A DNA stretch of 54,132 bases from an uncultured Brachyspira sp. GTDB taxonomy: Bacteria > Spirochaetota > Brachyspiria > Brachyspirales > Brachyspiraceae. The notes under the pieces were generated by a model, which saw nothing but the letters and a program-made list of their open reading frames with translations, had not been told where the DNA came from and ran no database searches. The DNA is taken from positions 1 through 54,132 of the forward strand of contig NZ_CAJTQJ010000013.1 of assembly GCF_910578695.1 (NCBI RefSeq). The letters are read 5' to 3'. Shown here one piece after another: positions 44,278-53,113 of the stretch; the stretch's first letter is position 1, and each line of letters starts with the position of its first letter. Both the position numbers and the translations under genes were made by a program.

Positions 44278-44304
44278 AGGGGCTGAGAAATCGGCTCCTT
44301 TTTT
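44278..44304 (+). terminator. Rho-independent terminator after ptsI
   Basis: A 9-base stem with two G-U pairs (44278-44286 with 44291-44299) closing a GAAA loop is followed by a T run. It begins eight bases after the ptsI stop. Confidence 0.85.
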
Positions 44305-44437
44305 AATTTATTTATTTTATAATTTTAATATACTAGTATCTGTTATAGTGTTTAAATATTCTATTTTTTATATTTAAATCATTTTTATTAAGTTATATAA
44401 TGTCAAATAAATTTTATTTCACTTCAAAATAATTTTT

Positions 44438-45310
44438 TTAAGAGTAAAATCTTGCATATATACCGCAAGGAAGAATTATATCAGAGTTTTCTACAGGAAG
44501 CCCTATTTCTCCGCTTTCAAAAGTTCCGCTATGCTTTATAGAAGATGATAAAATATTTTTTAATGATATATGAGAAAAATTAGCAGTATAGCAGTTGATT
44601 AAAAATAGAATAGGGGAGTTTGATAAGAGTTTAATGCATTCTTCTACCAATCTTGTTAAACTAGTTTCTATCTGCCAAAGCTCTCCATTAGGTCCTCTGC
44701 CGTATACGGGAGGATCCATTATTATAATATCATATTTTCTTTCTCTTCTTACTTCTCTTAAAACAAATTTAATGACATCATCTATAATAAACCTTACCTT
44801 TTTATTTTGAAGATTATTAATTTCTATATTTTTTTTGGCATGCTCTACTATTTTTTTAGACGCATCTATATGAACAACTTCATCGCAGTCAGCATAAGCA
44901 CAAGCTACCGTTGCACCTCCTGTATATGCAAATAGATTTAATGCCTTTATTTCTTTATCTTTATGAAGAGAAGATTTTTTTTCTTTGATTTTTTCTATAA
45001 TAAACTGCCAATTAACAGCCTGCTCTGGAAAAATACCTATATGTTTGAAATTAGTAAATTCTATTTTGAATGATAAATCTTGATATTTAATGATAAAATT
45101 ATCTCTCGGCTTATTTATATACTGCCAATAACCTCCGCCCTTATCAGAACGATGATACACAGCATCTAAATTATTCCATTTGCTTAGCTTCTTAGACCAA
45201 ATAACTTGAGAATCAGGACGCGATACTAAAAAACCGCCTATATTCTCAAGTTTTTCGCCTTCACCGCAATCTATAATTTTATAGTCTTCCCATTTATCAG
45301 CCAAGAGCAT
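44438..45310 (-). CDS. Class I SAM-dependent rRNA methyltransferase-like protein (RlmI/RlmK type)
   Basis: 290 residues. Motif I is LNLFAYTGGATVACAYA and the catalytic-loop motif IV is IIMDPPVYGRGPNGELW, as in the SAM-dependent methyltransferases related to RlmI and the RlmK half of RlmKL. The N-terminal PUA domain of RlmI is absent; the first 130 residues form a different beta-rich segment. It lies 23 bases after motB, so it is the last gene of the fliN-flgE-mot operon. The exact RNA target is unknown. Confidence 0.8.
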   Translation of the reverse strand: MLLADKWEDYKIIDCGEGEKLENIGGFLVSRPDSQVIWSKKLSKWNNLDAVYHRSDKGGGYWQYINKPRDNFIIKYQDLSFKIEFTNFKHIGIFPEQAVNWQFIIEKIKEKKSSLHKDKEIKALNLFAYTGGATVACAYADCDEVVHIDASKKIVEHAKKNIEINNLQNKKVRFIIDDVIKFVLREVRRERKYDIIIMDPPVYGRGPNGELWQIETSLTRLVEECIKLLSNSPILFLINCYTANFSHISLKNILSSSIKHSGTFESGEIGLPVENSDIILPCGIYARFYS

Positions 45311-45333
45311 TTTATTTCTTATTTTGTACTTTT

Positions 45334-46134
45334 TTATCTCTGATTATAATATGTAACATCATTTCTTACTATAACGATATCAACCCTTCTATTTAAAGCC
45401 CTTCCGTCAGGCAAATCATTGGACGCCATAGGTCTTGTATCAGCATATCCTGCAATTGAATACTTATTTCTATCTAATGCTCCAGCTTGATCATTTTCAA
45501 ATATCTTTTCCAAAACAACCATAGCCCTTGCAGAAGAAAGCCCCCAGTTATTTCCAAATTTTTCTTCGGTAATACTTCCGGGAATGATAGAACCTGCATC
45601 TGTATGTCCTTCTATTCTTACATCATTTGGCAAACCGCTGAGTATAGAAGCTAATTTTATAAAAGTTTCAACATTATTTTGATTATCAATTAAATTAGTT
45701 GAAGCAGATTCAAAATATCTGTCTGCACCAAGACTTATAATGAATCCTCTTTCATTTTCTTCCACCCTTAATTTTCTGCTTTTAATTTCTGATTCCAAAA
45801 CAGAAACAGCTTTATCAATACTTTTTCCTACAGAATACCCTCTGTCAGTAGAAGGCAGAGTATCTACACTAGCACCGCCGTAAATAAGCTTGCTTTGAGA
45901 TAATGTGCTTCCGCCTGTCATAACACCGAATGATCCTTGAAATGCTGTAGCAATAAGCTGTATAGAAGAATCGCTTACCGATGTAGACATTGTAGAAAGC
46001 AGCAATACGAAGAATGTTAATACTAATGTTACGAAGTCTCCGTAAGTTTGTAACCATAAAGGAGCGGAAGGACCGGGTACTTGAGCCTTATCGCCGGCTT
46101 TTTTAGCTTTTTTACCAAATTTAATAGTAGCCAT
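45334..46134 (-). CDS. motB: Flagellar stator protein MotB
   Basis: 266 residues. One membrane helix near residues 29-50 contains the essential ion-binding Asp33 in YGDFVTLVLTFFVLL. The C-terminal OmpA-like peptidoglycan-binding domain shows IRIEGHTDAGS-type sequence (VRIEGHTDAGSIIPG) and GRALNRRVDIVI. It anchors the stator to the cell wall around periplasmic flagella. It starts 19 bases after motA. Confidence 0.96.
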   Translation of the reverse strand: MATIKFGKKAKKAGDKAQVPGPSAPLWLQTYGDFVTLVLTFFVLLLSTMSTSVSDSSIQLIATAFQGSFGVMTGGSTLSQSKLIYGGASVDTLPSTDRGYSVGKSIDKAVSVLESEIKSRKLRVEENERGFIISLGADRYFESASTNLIDNQNNVETFIKLASILSGLPNDVRIEGHTDAGSIIPGSITEEKFGNNWGLSSARAMVVLEKIFENDQAGALDRNKYSIAGYADTRPMASNDLPDGRALNRRVDIVIVRNDVTYYNQR

Positions 46135-46153
46135 TATTTACCTCTATAAATTA

Positions 46154-46945
46154 TTATCTGTCTCCAACTTGTTCATTAACTTTCTGACGCTGATTTGGAG
46201 GAAGAAAAGATACTAGCTTATCTTTTACTATTCTAGGGTTATCTCCTGCCTGTATGGATAATATGCCTTCAATCATAATACTCTGAACAGTAGCCTCTGA
46301 TGAGTGTCTTGCAGCAAGTCTTCCAGCTATAGGAAGAGCAAAACCATTAGCAATAACAGAACCGTAGTATGTAGTAATAAGTGCTACAGCCATACCGCCT
46401 CCTATCGCTTCAACACCGCCGCCGCCGCCCAAACTTCTAAGCATTATTACAAGTCCGATTAATGTACCAATCATACCCCAAGCAGGGAATAAAGAAGCAG
46501 CATCTTCAAATACCTTTCTAACAGAATCGTGTCTAGCCTCTAAGTTATCTATTTCCGTATTCAAAATATTTTTTACAAGTTCAGGATCAGTTCCGTCTAC
46601 TATAAGCTGCATTCCTTTTTTAAGCAGAGGATCTGAAATCTCTTGTATATCATCTTCTAATACAAGCAGTCCTTCTCTTCTTGCCTTTTCAGAAAAACTC
46701 AAAAGAGTTATAATTATTTGTGCTTCATCATAACCAGGCTTATTCAAAAGCATTTTAATAGCTTTAGGTACGCCCAATACAGTGCCGAAGTCATTAGCCA
46801 TTATTAATGAGTTGGCACCTCCTCCTATTACAATGATAATAGAAGCAACATCTATAAAGTGCTGAACAGTACCGCCGCTACCTATAATACCAAATAAGTT
46901 AAGACCAATCGGAAGGAAAAGACATATAGGTACAATTATATCCAT
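46154..46945 (-). CDS. motA: Flagellar stator protein MotA
   Basis: 263 residues with four membrane segments (about 1-25, 32-50, 150-172, 180-205). The cytoplasmic loop has the conserved FSEKARREGLLVLED with the charged residues that meet FliG. MIGTLIGLVIML lies in the third helix. With MotB it forms the ion channel that drives rotation. It is preceded by flbD and followed by motB. Confidence 0.96.
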   Translation of the reverse strand: MDIIVPICLFLPIGLNLFGIIGSGGTVQHFIDVASIIIVIGGGANSLIMANDFGTVLGVPKAIKMLLNKPGYDEAQIIITLLSFSEKARREGLLVLEDDIQEISDPLLKKGMQLIVDGTDPELVKNILNTEIDNLEARHDSVRKVFEDAASLFPAWGMIGTLIGLVIMLRSLGGGGGVEAIGGGMAVALITTYYGSVIANGFALPIAGRLAARHSSEATVQSIMIEGILSIQAGDNPRIVKDKLVSFLPPNQRQKVNEQVGDR

Positions 46946-46993
46946 ATTTTACTCTCCAACTAAAATTTTCTTTAAAAAATTAACCATAATTTT

Positions 46994-47218
46994 TTATTCT
47001 TCATCGCCGTAAAAAGACGGCTTTTTTATATTATCTTCATTAACTATTCTAGTTCTGTACTCTATTATTCTTCCTAAAACGGTATCAAAACTATCTTTAG
47101 TTACTACCTTTCTTCCAGATAACATTGTTATTACTAAATCAGGAGTCTCCTCCATAAATTCTATTTGATGCGGATTTACATATAATATACTTCCGTCAAA
47201 TCTTGTTATATGTATCAT
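46994..47218 (-). CDS. flbD: FlbD-family flagellar protein
   Basis: 74 residues. MIHITRFDGSILYVNPHQIE followed by FMEETPDLVITMLSGRKVVT is the FlbD signature. This small protein is found between flgE and motA in spirochaetes and firmicutes; its job is not firmly known. Spacing is 53 bases after flgE and 48 before motA. Confidence 0.93.
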   Translation of the reverse strand: MIHITRFDGSILYVNPHQIEFMEETPDLVITMLSGRKVVTKDSFDTVLGRIIEYRTRIVNEDNIKKPSFYGDEE

Positions 47219-47271
47219 ATATCAGAAACTCCTAATCCTATTATACTATAAAATCATAAAAAGTCTATATA

Positions 47272-48597
47272 TTATCTCTTAAGCCCTATAACTTCCTGAA
47301 GCATCTGGTCTGCTGTAGTTATAGTTCTAGCATTAGATTGAAAGCCTCTTTGAGTTACTATCATATCTGTAAACTGCTCGCTCAAATCAACATTAGACAT
47401 TTCTAAAGTACCTGCTTTAATAGAACCTCTTCCTTCTGCAGCAGCTACGCCTATATTTGCAGGACCTGAGTTATTGCTTTCTACAAATAAAGTATCTCCT
47501 GATTTCTCTAAACCGCCTGCATTATTAAATTTAGCTAATGCAACCTGTCCTAATGTTTTTCTGTTTCCATTAGTAAATACTCCTGTTATCTGTCCGCTGT
47601 CATCAAAGCTAAATCCTTCAAGCATACCCATACCATAACCGTCCTGCTCTATGGCTTTAGTAGTTGATGGCGATTCAAATTGAGTAATACCATTAAATAA
47701 ACCAGCCTCTCCTAAAGTAAGATTAATAGTCTGATTTACTTCCCCTTCTGTTCCCTGATAAGTGAAAGATACATTAGGCATTAATACGCCTTCAGTTTGA
47801 GTATTAGCACCGTCGCTTACAGAAATTAAAGAACCAGCATCATTAAATACTAATTGAAAAGTATTATTTCCGCCGCCTTCTACAGGGTCTCCCGCTGATA
47901 TGCTTACACTTCCTTCAGTGGCATCAGGTATATCTATAACCATATCCCATCTGTTAATATCTGTTCTATTGAAAGTAGCTCTTAATTGACGAGGTATTCC
48001 TGTAGAATCATATATTGTTAAATCTGACTGATGTGTTTCTCCGCTTTTTTGAAGGTTGCAGAAATATTTAGTATTAGCTGTAGCTCTTGCTGGATCTTTT
48101 GAGCCTACAGGTATAATTAAATCTTCAACTCCTGCAGCAGTATTTAATTCCATCTCCCCTGTTTCAGGATTAAGTACTGCATTCCAGCCTTGTACTTTAT
48201 AACCTATAGAAGGATTAACTAAATATCCGTTTCTGTCCAAAGAAAAAGCACCGTTTCTAGTATAAAAAGAATTATTGCCTCTTTTTTCAATAAAGAAACC
48301 TTCTCCCTGAATAGCTAAATCAGTGTTTACACCTGTAACTTGTAAAGCACCTTGAGTATGTATAGTATCTATAGTTGCAACCATCATACCTAAACCTACT
48401 TGCTGAGGATTGATACCGCCTCTATCCTCTTGCGGCTTAGCTGCTCCGCTTAGAGATTGGCTTATCATATCCTTAAAAGTAACTCTGCCTCTTTTAAATC
48501 CGTAAGTATTAACATTAGCTATGTTATTTCCAACTACATCCATTCGAGTTTGATGATTTTGCAAACCAGACACGCCGGCAAATAATGAACGCATCAT
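47272..48597 (-). CDS. flgE: Flagellar hook protein FlgE
   Basis: 441 residues. The N-terminal rod/hook signature is LFAGVSGLQNHQTRMDVVGN then NIANVNTYGFKRGRVTF. The C-terminal one is NVDLSEQFTDMIVTQRGFQSN. It forms the hook joining the motor to the filament; in spirochaetes the hook subunits become covalently cross-linked. Two ATGs stand in tandem; GGAGG ten bases before the first favours the full length. A 147-base gap separates it from fliN. Confidence 0.95.
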   Translation of the reverse strand: MMRSLFAGVSGLQNHQTRMDVVGNNIANVNTYGFKRGRVTFKDMISQSLSGAAKPQEDRGGINPQQVGLGMMVATIDTIHTQGALQVTGVNTDLAIQGEGFFIEKRGNNSFYTRNGAFSLDRNGYLVNPSIGYKVQGWNAVLNPETGEMELNTAAGVEDLIIPVGSKDPARATANTKYFCNLQKSGETHQSDLTIYDSTGIPRQLRATFNRTDINRWDMVIDIPDATEGSVSISAGDPVEGGGNNTFQLVFNDAGSLISVSDGANTQTEGVLMPNVSFTYQGTEGEVNQTINLTLGEAGLFNGITQFESPSTTKAIEQDGYGMGMLEGFSFDDSGQITGVFTNGNRKTLGQVALAKFNNAGGLEKSGDTLFVESNNSGPANIGVAAAEGRGSIKAGTLEMSNVDLSEQFTDMIVTQRGFQSNARTITTADQMLQEVIGLKR

Positions 48598-48744
48598 AAG
48601 GCGTATTCCTCCAAAATTTAATATTTCTTATAAGTATTTTCGGTATAATTAAAATTTGCTTAATATTTTTTTATGATGTTTAATTAAAATTGTACCAGAC
48701 TAGTATGATTTAATGCACATTAGGTTTAGATATTAAAAATTAAA

Positions 48745-49047
48745 TTATTGATTTTTATTAATGGATGTATAAGCAGGATCAATTATATCTGTAATTCTAA
48801 CTCCGAAACTTTCATCTATTACTACAACTTCGCCTTTTGCTATTAACTTTCCATTAACCAATAAATCTATAGGTTCTCCTGATAATTTTTGAAGTTCTAT
48901 GATAGAACCCTCGCCAAGACTTAGGATTTCTCTAACACTTAATTTTGCCCTTCCAAGTTCTACTATGACATTAATAGAAACATCCATAAGCAAATCGATA
49001 TTGCTGTGCGGCATATTATTATCAGAAGCATTTTCTATATCACTCAT
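48745..49047 (-). CDS. fliN: Flagellar motor switch protein FliN (SpoA domain only)
   Basis: 100 residues: a short N-terminus, then a complete SpoA/C-ring domain (LLMDVSINVIVELGRAKLSV, SLGEGSIIELQKLSGEPIDL in order). It is very close to the C-terminal domain of FliY encoded 580 bases upstream; for example LLVNGKLIAKGEVVVIDE is identical in both. It may be a duplicate of the fliY 3' end or an ancient paralogue as in Leptospira. AAAGGG precedes the ATG, and a good promoter (49080-49108) lies just upstream. Confidence 0.92.
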   Translation of the reverse strand: MSDIENASDNNMPHSNIDLLMDVSINVIVELGRAKLSVREILSLGEGSIIELQKLSGEPIDLLVNGKLIAKGEVVVIDESFGVRITDIIDPAYTSINKNQ

Positions 49048-49079
49048 TATTTTTAATACCCTTTATAATGATATATTAC

Positions 49080-49108
49080 AGTATATATCTTTATAAAATA
49101 ATTTTCAA
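49080..49108 (-). promoter_or_regulatory. Sigma-70 promoter for the fliN-flgE-flbD-motAB operon
   Basis: TTGAAA (49103-49108) and TATACT (49080-49085) are separated by 17 bases on the minus strand, giving a leader of about 26 bases before fliN. Confidence 0.65.
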
Positions 49109-49189
49109 CAAAAATAATGATTTATTATTACTGCTATTTAATAATGAAGTTATAAGCTAATTTCAGACAAGTTTATCTATAGCTAATAA

Positions 49190-49380
49190 TAAACAATGAT
49201 TTTAAATACTTGAAAACTCAATATAAAAATTTTGAGTGCCTGTTATTCACGAAATGGAGGAGATAATTAAAAATAATAGTTTTTATATATAATGATATTT
49301 AACTAATCAAGTCTTAGCTAGCAGCACCAAAGACGGCAAATCGGCGAACAAGTTTTTTTTAATAAAGAAATAAAAAAACA
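49190..49380 (+). repeat. Degenerate interspersed repeat, copy R10
   Basis: Keeps the TTTTAAATACTTGAAAACTC flank and AATATAAAAATTTTGAGTGC core start, a decayed inner hairpin, and further on GCGAACAAGTTTTTTTTAATA, which resembles the right end of R7. GTTATAAGCTAATTT before it (49149) has a relative in R4. It occupies the gap between fliY and fliN, whose remaining sequence holds the fliN promoter and the fliY terminator. Confidence 0.65.
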
Positions 49381-49548
49381 TAAGCAAATATGTAAATAAA
49401 ATATTCTATTAATTTTGATCGTTTCTTTTGACTTATTTTATATATTCAAATATTTTTTTGATATACTAATATATATAATAGAAATATTATGCTTTTGAAT
49501 TATTGAATTAAAAAAATTTTTTTAAAGCAATAGTAAAAACCAAAATAT

Positions 49549-49593
49549 AAAAAATTGCGGGCATATAGTCTCTGGTAAATGACTAATACCCGC
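49549..49593 (-). terminator. Rho-independent terminator after fliY
   Basis: A long hairpin (49581-49593 pairing with 49557-49570, one bulge and one G-U, 10-base loop) is followed on the minus strand by AATTTTTT. It begins 33 bases past the fliY stop and splits the flagellar cluster into two transcription units. Confidence 0.85.
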
Positions 49594-49625
49594 AGCTTTT
49601 ATAATTATTTTAATTTATTTTTTAT

Positions 49626-50678
49626 TTATCTAGGTTTATTAGTAAGTCTGTCCATAGGGTTAATAATATCAGTAACACGAACACCGAAGTTTTCATCTAT
49701 TACCACAACCTCGCCTTTAGCTATTAATTTTCCATTAACAAGCAAATCTACAGGCTCGCCTGCTAATTTTTGAAGCTCTATAATAGAACCTTCTCCAAGT
49801 CCTAATATATCTCTAATAGTCATAGTAGCTCTTCCAAGTTCTACAGTCATGTTCATGGTAACATCCATGAGCAGTCCTATATTGCCAGTGCCTTGTACAT
49901 CGGAAGCAGGCATTAAAGAATTAAATTCTGCATGCTGCACACCTAATTGAGGGGAAGAATCAAAGGCTTGATTATCTACAAGTCCTGACATTGAATTGCC
50001 TGCCTGAGTATTTCCAGCAGATGTATTAGAAGCTGAACTCAATAAACTTTGTAGTAACGGCAGTTCTAAAGCAAATACATAAGGAGCTCCGTCTACTTCG
50101 CCTTCAATAGATATAGATCCGCTTACTATAGCTAAAGGACCTTGTATATTTATACTAAAAGCATCTTCAAGTATAGAAGTTTCTATAGGCTCATTAGTAA
50201 AATTACCTCCAAATCTTGAAGATAAGGCACTATCAGATACGCCAACCATCTGAGAGAAAGCTTCTTTTAATACCTGAGTTACCATATCATTTAAAGCAGC
50301 TTCTTTCTGTCCCATCATAAGAGATGCAATTGCCAAAGCTTCATTTTCTCCCATATAGTAGTAAACATTTCCATTAATAGAACCTGTATATCCTACTTTA
50401 GCTTCTACCATTTTTCCAGAGAGCATTTGATGCAAATTATTAACATCACCTACTGTAGTAGTAATATTAGTGATAGATACTGTTTTAGTAGAGATAGAAG
50501 ATAGTGAAAAAGCCTGATTTTCAGCTATCATTTTAGCAGCTTCATTAAAGAGCTGTTTATCTACATTTCCTCCGCCGTTATTAGCAGCTTTAGGGGCAGC
50601 GTCTCCTCCGAAAGCATCATCAGCACCTTTAAGCAAAGCTTCTATTTCATCTTGAGATAATGCACCATCACTCATCAT
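49626..50678 (-). CDS. fliY: Flagellar motor switch protein FliY (FliN with CheC-like domain)
   Basis: 350 residues. The N-terminus LSQDEIEALLKGADD is of the kind that binds phosphorylated CheY and resembles the start of FliM. A CheC/CheX-like phosphatase-type domain spans about 40-200. A linker rich in Asn, Ser and Gln follows (about 205-255), then a SpoA domain identical in large part to FliN. It lies four bases after fliM. AAGGTT lies upstream of the first of two tandem ATGs. Confidence 0.93.
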   Translation of the reverse strand: MMSDGALSQDEIEALLKGADDAFGGDAAPKAANNGGGNVDKQLFNEAAKMIAENQAFSLSSISTKTVSITNITTTVGDVNNLHQMLSGKMVEAKVGYTGSINGNVYYYMGENEALAIASLMMGQKEAALNDMVTQVLKEAFSQMVGVSDSALSSRFGGNFTNEPIETSILEDAFSINIQGPLAIVSGSISIEGEVDGAPYVFALELPLLQSLLSSASNTSAGNTQAGNSMSGLVDNQAFDSSPQLGVQHAEFNSLMPASDVQGTGNIGLLMDVTMNMTVELGRATMTIRDILGLGEGSIIELQKLAGEPVDLLVNGKLIAKGEVVVIDENFGVRVTDIINPMDRLTNKPR

Positions 50679-50682
50679 AACC

Positions 50683-51714
50683 TTAATCCTCCTCTTTTAA
50701 TAAATCGTCTTCGGTCATATCAGCCTCTCCATCCATAACACCTGTAAGCTGAACAGCCATTCTGCTGCCTGATATACCCGGACGGCATAAGAATTTCTTT
50801 CTGTTTCCTATCTTGAATATAACAGGATCTGTAATCTTAGTATCAGTAAATTTAACAACATCGCCTTTCTGAAGATTGAGAATATCTGACAGCGGTAATT
50901 GCATAGATCCCAGTTCCGCCGAAGTTTCAACAAATATATTCTGTAATTTTTCTTTAATAATTTTTAAATTCTCGCTAGTGCTTCCTCTTCTAACAGATGC
51001 ATACCAATATTGAGCTGAAAATTTAGAAAGTATCGGCTCAATAGTAATATACGGTATACAAAAGTTCATCATACCTTCAACATCAGCTACCTTAGTTTCC
51101 AAAGTAATTAATACAACCATATCATTAGGGCTAACCATTTGAGCAAATTGCGGATTAGTTTCTATAGAACCAAGTCTAGGTCTTAAATCTATTACCTGCG
51201 ACCAAGCCTCTCTCAGGTTGCCTAATATTCTTACTATAATACCCTCTATAACAGACAGCTCAATATCGGTAAGTTCTCTATTAATATTTTTAGGGCTTTC
51301 GCCTGGACCTCCGAATAATCTATCAATAATTGTAAAAGTGATAGACGGATCAATCTCCAATATAGAACTGCCTTTTAATGGGTCCATACTAACAATAGCT
51401 AAAGTAGAAGGATTGCTGACGCTTCTTATAAACTCTTCATAAGTAAGCTGATCCACACTTGCTACGTGAATGCCTACCAAAGTTCTTAACTGAGCAGATA
51501 ATGAAGTTGTAGTAACACGTGCGAAGTTTTCATGCATCATCTGAAGCGTTCTAATTTGGTCTTTTGAAAACTTATCAGGACGTTTAAAGTCATATATCTT
51601 AATCTTTCTATGTTCTACTTCTACGCGTTTAGTGTCAATATTATCTAAACTTTCACCAGATGATATAGCACTTAGTAATGCATCTATTTCGCTTTGTGAC
51701 AATACTTCTGTCAT
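50683..51714 (-). CDS. fliM: Flagellar motor switch protein FliM
   Basis: 343 residues. The CheY-binding N-terminal motif is LSQSEIDALLSAI. The middle domain shows DFKRPDKFSKDQIRTLQMMH and LFGGPGESP. The C-terminal SpoA domain ends with GDVVKFTDTKITDPVIFKIG. It links the chemotaxis signal to rotor direction. Followed by fliY after four bases and preceded by fliL. Confidence 0.97.
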   Translation of the reverse strand: MTEVLSQSEIDALLSAISSGESLDNIDTKRVEVEHRKIKIYDFKRPDKFSKDQIRTLQMMHENFARVTTTSLSAQLRTLVGIHVASVDQLTYEEFIRSVSNPSTLAIVSMDPLKGSSILEIDPSITFTIIDRLFGGPGESPKNINRELTDIELSVIEGIIVRILGNLREAWSQVIDLRPRLGSIETNPQFAQMVSPNDMVVLITLETKVADVEGMMNFCIPYITIEPILSKFSAQYWYASVRRGSTSENLKIIKEKLQNIFVETSAELGSMQLPLSDILNLQKGDVVKFTDTKITDPVIFKIGNRKKFLCRPGISGSRMAVQLTGVMDGEADMTEDDLLKEED

Positions 51715-51752
51715 ACGAGTATCCTTCTATAAATATTTTTCCTTTCTTGTAA

Positions 51753-52301
51753 TTAGCTTAATAAGAAGTTATCAAATAATATACCATCTATTTGACCATT
51801 TCTAAGCATACTATTAATTTCCCTTTTAATATCAGCCTTTAACTGCTCTCTTCCTTCATTAGTTCTAAGCTGATCATAAGTATAAGAACTAAGTATTGTT
51901 GTAATTCTGTCTCTTATCATATAGAATCTTTCAGGAAGCTCCACAGCAAGCTGTTTTGCATTAGTAGTATATGTTAATATAACACTGACTTTTATATATC
52001 TTGCTACATCTATGTCTGCTGTATTTACATTGAATTCAGGATCTATACGATATATTGATGGCGGAGGCTGTTTAACCATATCATCAACAACACCGCCTTG
52101 TACTCCAGCAGCTTTTCCTACACTTTTAGATACAAAAAATGCTATAACCCCAGATATTAAAGCCACAACTAAAATGGCAGCAACTCCCATAAGTATTTTG
52201 ACAATCATAGGGCTTAAGCCAAATTTTTTCTTTGGTGCAGCTTCGGCTTGTTCCTCTTCGCCTTCTTCCAATTCTTCGTCTAAATTTTCTTCGTCTGCCA
52301 T
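51753..52301 (-). CDS. fliL: Flagellar basal body-associated protein FliL
   Basis: 182 residues. A very acidic N-terminus (DEENLDEELEEGEEEQ) precedes one membrane helix (about 33-57). The periplasmic part ends with the RDRITTILSSYTYDQLRTNE and FLLS typical of FliL. It stabilises stators around the motor. First gene of its unit; AGAGGAAATT lies before the ATG. Confidence 0.94.
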   Translation of the reverse strand: MADEENLDEELEEGEEEQAEAAPKKKFGLSPMIVKILMGVAAILVVALISGVIAFFVSKSVGKAAGVQGGVVDDMVKQPPPSIYRIDPEFNVNTADIDVARYIKVSVILTYTTNAKQLAVELPERFYMIRDRITTILSSYTYDQLRTNEGREQLKADIKREINSMLRNGQIDGILFDNFLLS

Positions 52302-52339
52302 ATAATTTCCTCTCTTAAATTAATATGTTTGTTTTTTCA

Positions 52340-52368
52340 ATTATATAACAGTAAAATAAAATTATCAA
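52340..52368 (-). promoter_or_regulatory. Sigma-70 promoter for fliL-fliM-fliY
   Basis: TTGATA (52363-52368) and TATAAT (52340-52345) are exactly 17 bases apart on the minus strand, 38 bases before the fliL ATG. A sigma-28-like -10 (ACCGATAT, near 52407-52414) lies further up, but its -35 is poor. Confidence 0.7.
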
Positions 52369-52472
52369 CTCTTATGTTAACTTTAATTATTTTTACTGTC
52401 CTTATATATAATATCGGTAAAGTAAAAAAACACTTAACATATTTTTTATTCAAAAGTAAAAAAATAATTATG

Positions 52473-52501
52473 TTGATTTTTTTCCTTTTAATCGTTATAA
52501 T
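52473..52501 (+). promoter_or_regulatory. Sigma-70 promoter for pyrR
   Basis: TTGATT (52473-52478) and TATAAT (52496-52501) are 17 bases apart; the predicted start is about 40 bases before the ATG. The leader is too short to hold a pyr attenuator. Confidence 0.65.
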
Positions 52502-52547
52502 TTTTTCAGGCTGAAAGATTAATATTAAAGTATTGAAGGAGTATAAA

Positions 52548-53075
52548 ATGAGAGTTTTATTAAAAGCTGAAGAATATGATAAAGTTATTCCTAGATTGGC
52601 TGCTGAAATTATTGAAAAAGAGGATATTGAAAAATTGGCTATTATAGGTATAAGGAGAAGAGGGGATTTTTTGGGAGTGAGATTAAAAAAACTTTTAGAA
52701 GAGAAAGTTAAAAAAGATATACCTATTGGGGCTATAGACATTAATCTTTATAGAGATGATTTATCTACTCTATCTGAGTTTCCTGAAATTAAAGAAACTG
52801 ATATACCTTTTGATATTAACGGCAAAACTATACTTCTTACTGATGATGTGCTTTATACAGGAAGAACCATTCGTGCTGCTCTTAATGCTTTATTTGATTA
52901 TGGAAGACCTAAAAAGGTATCTTTGCTTGTTCTAGTTGATAGATTTGGAAGAGAGCTTCCTATATCTGCTAATTATGTTGGAATTACCCTTAATGTACCA
53001 GAGGATCAGTATGTATCTGTTAGAGTAAAAGAATTGGAAGGCGAAGATTTAGTATTGCTGAAAGATAGAAATTAA
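52548..53075 (+). CDS. pyrR: PyrR: uracil phosphoribosyltransferase / pyrimidine operon regulator
   Basis: 175 residues from the ATG at 52548; an in-frame ATG at 52533 overlaps the AAGGAG site and is rejected. The PRPP loop is LLTDDVLYTGRTIRAAL. LAIIGIRRRGDFLGVRL and LYRDDLSTL are PyrR features. In bacteria that use it, PyrR binds pyr leader RNA in response to UMP; it also has weak UPRTase activity. No pyr genes are beside it here. Confidence 0.92.
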   Translation: MRVLLKAEEYDKVIPRLAAEIIEKEDIEKLAIIGIRRRGDFLGVRLKKLLEEKVKKDIPIGAIDINLYRDDLSTLSEFPEIKETDIPFDINGKTILLTDDVLYTGRTIRAALNALFDYGRPKKVSLLVLVDRFGRELPISANYVGITLNVPEDQYVSVRVKELEGEDLVLLKDRN

Positions 53076-53113
53076 AAAATTATAATAAAATCTATTTTTA
53101 TTTATCTATCTAA

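Noticed and set aside
52407..52414. Second sigma-28 promoter, for fliL (ACCGATAT on the minus strand)
   Set aside because: The -35 region does not match TAAAGTTT at the right spacing, and a good sigma-70 site lies closer to the gene.
52502..52547. PyrR-binding attenuator before pyrR
   Set aside because: The leader after the predicted start is about 40 bases and holds no anti-terminator/terminator pair.
52337..52741. 134-codon minus-strand frame across the fliL-pyrR gap
   Set aside because: It overlaps the start of pyrR and both promoters and resembles nothing; its composition is that of antisense AT-rich DNA.
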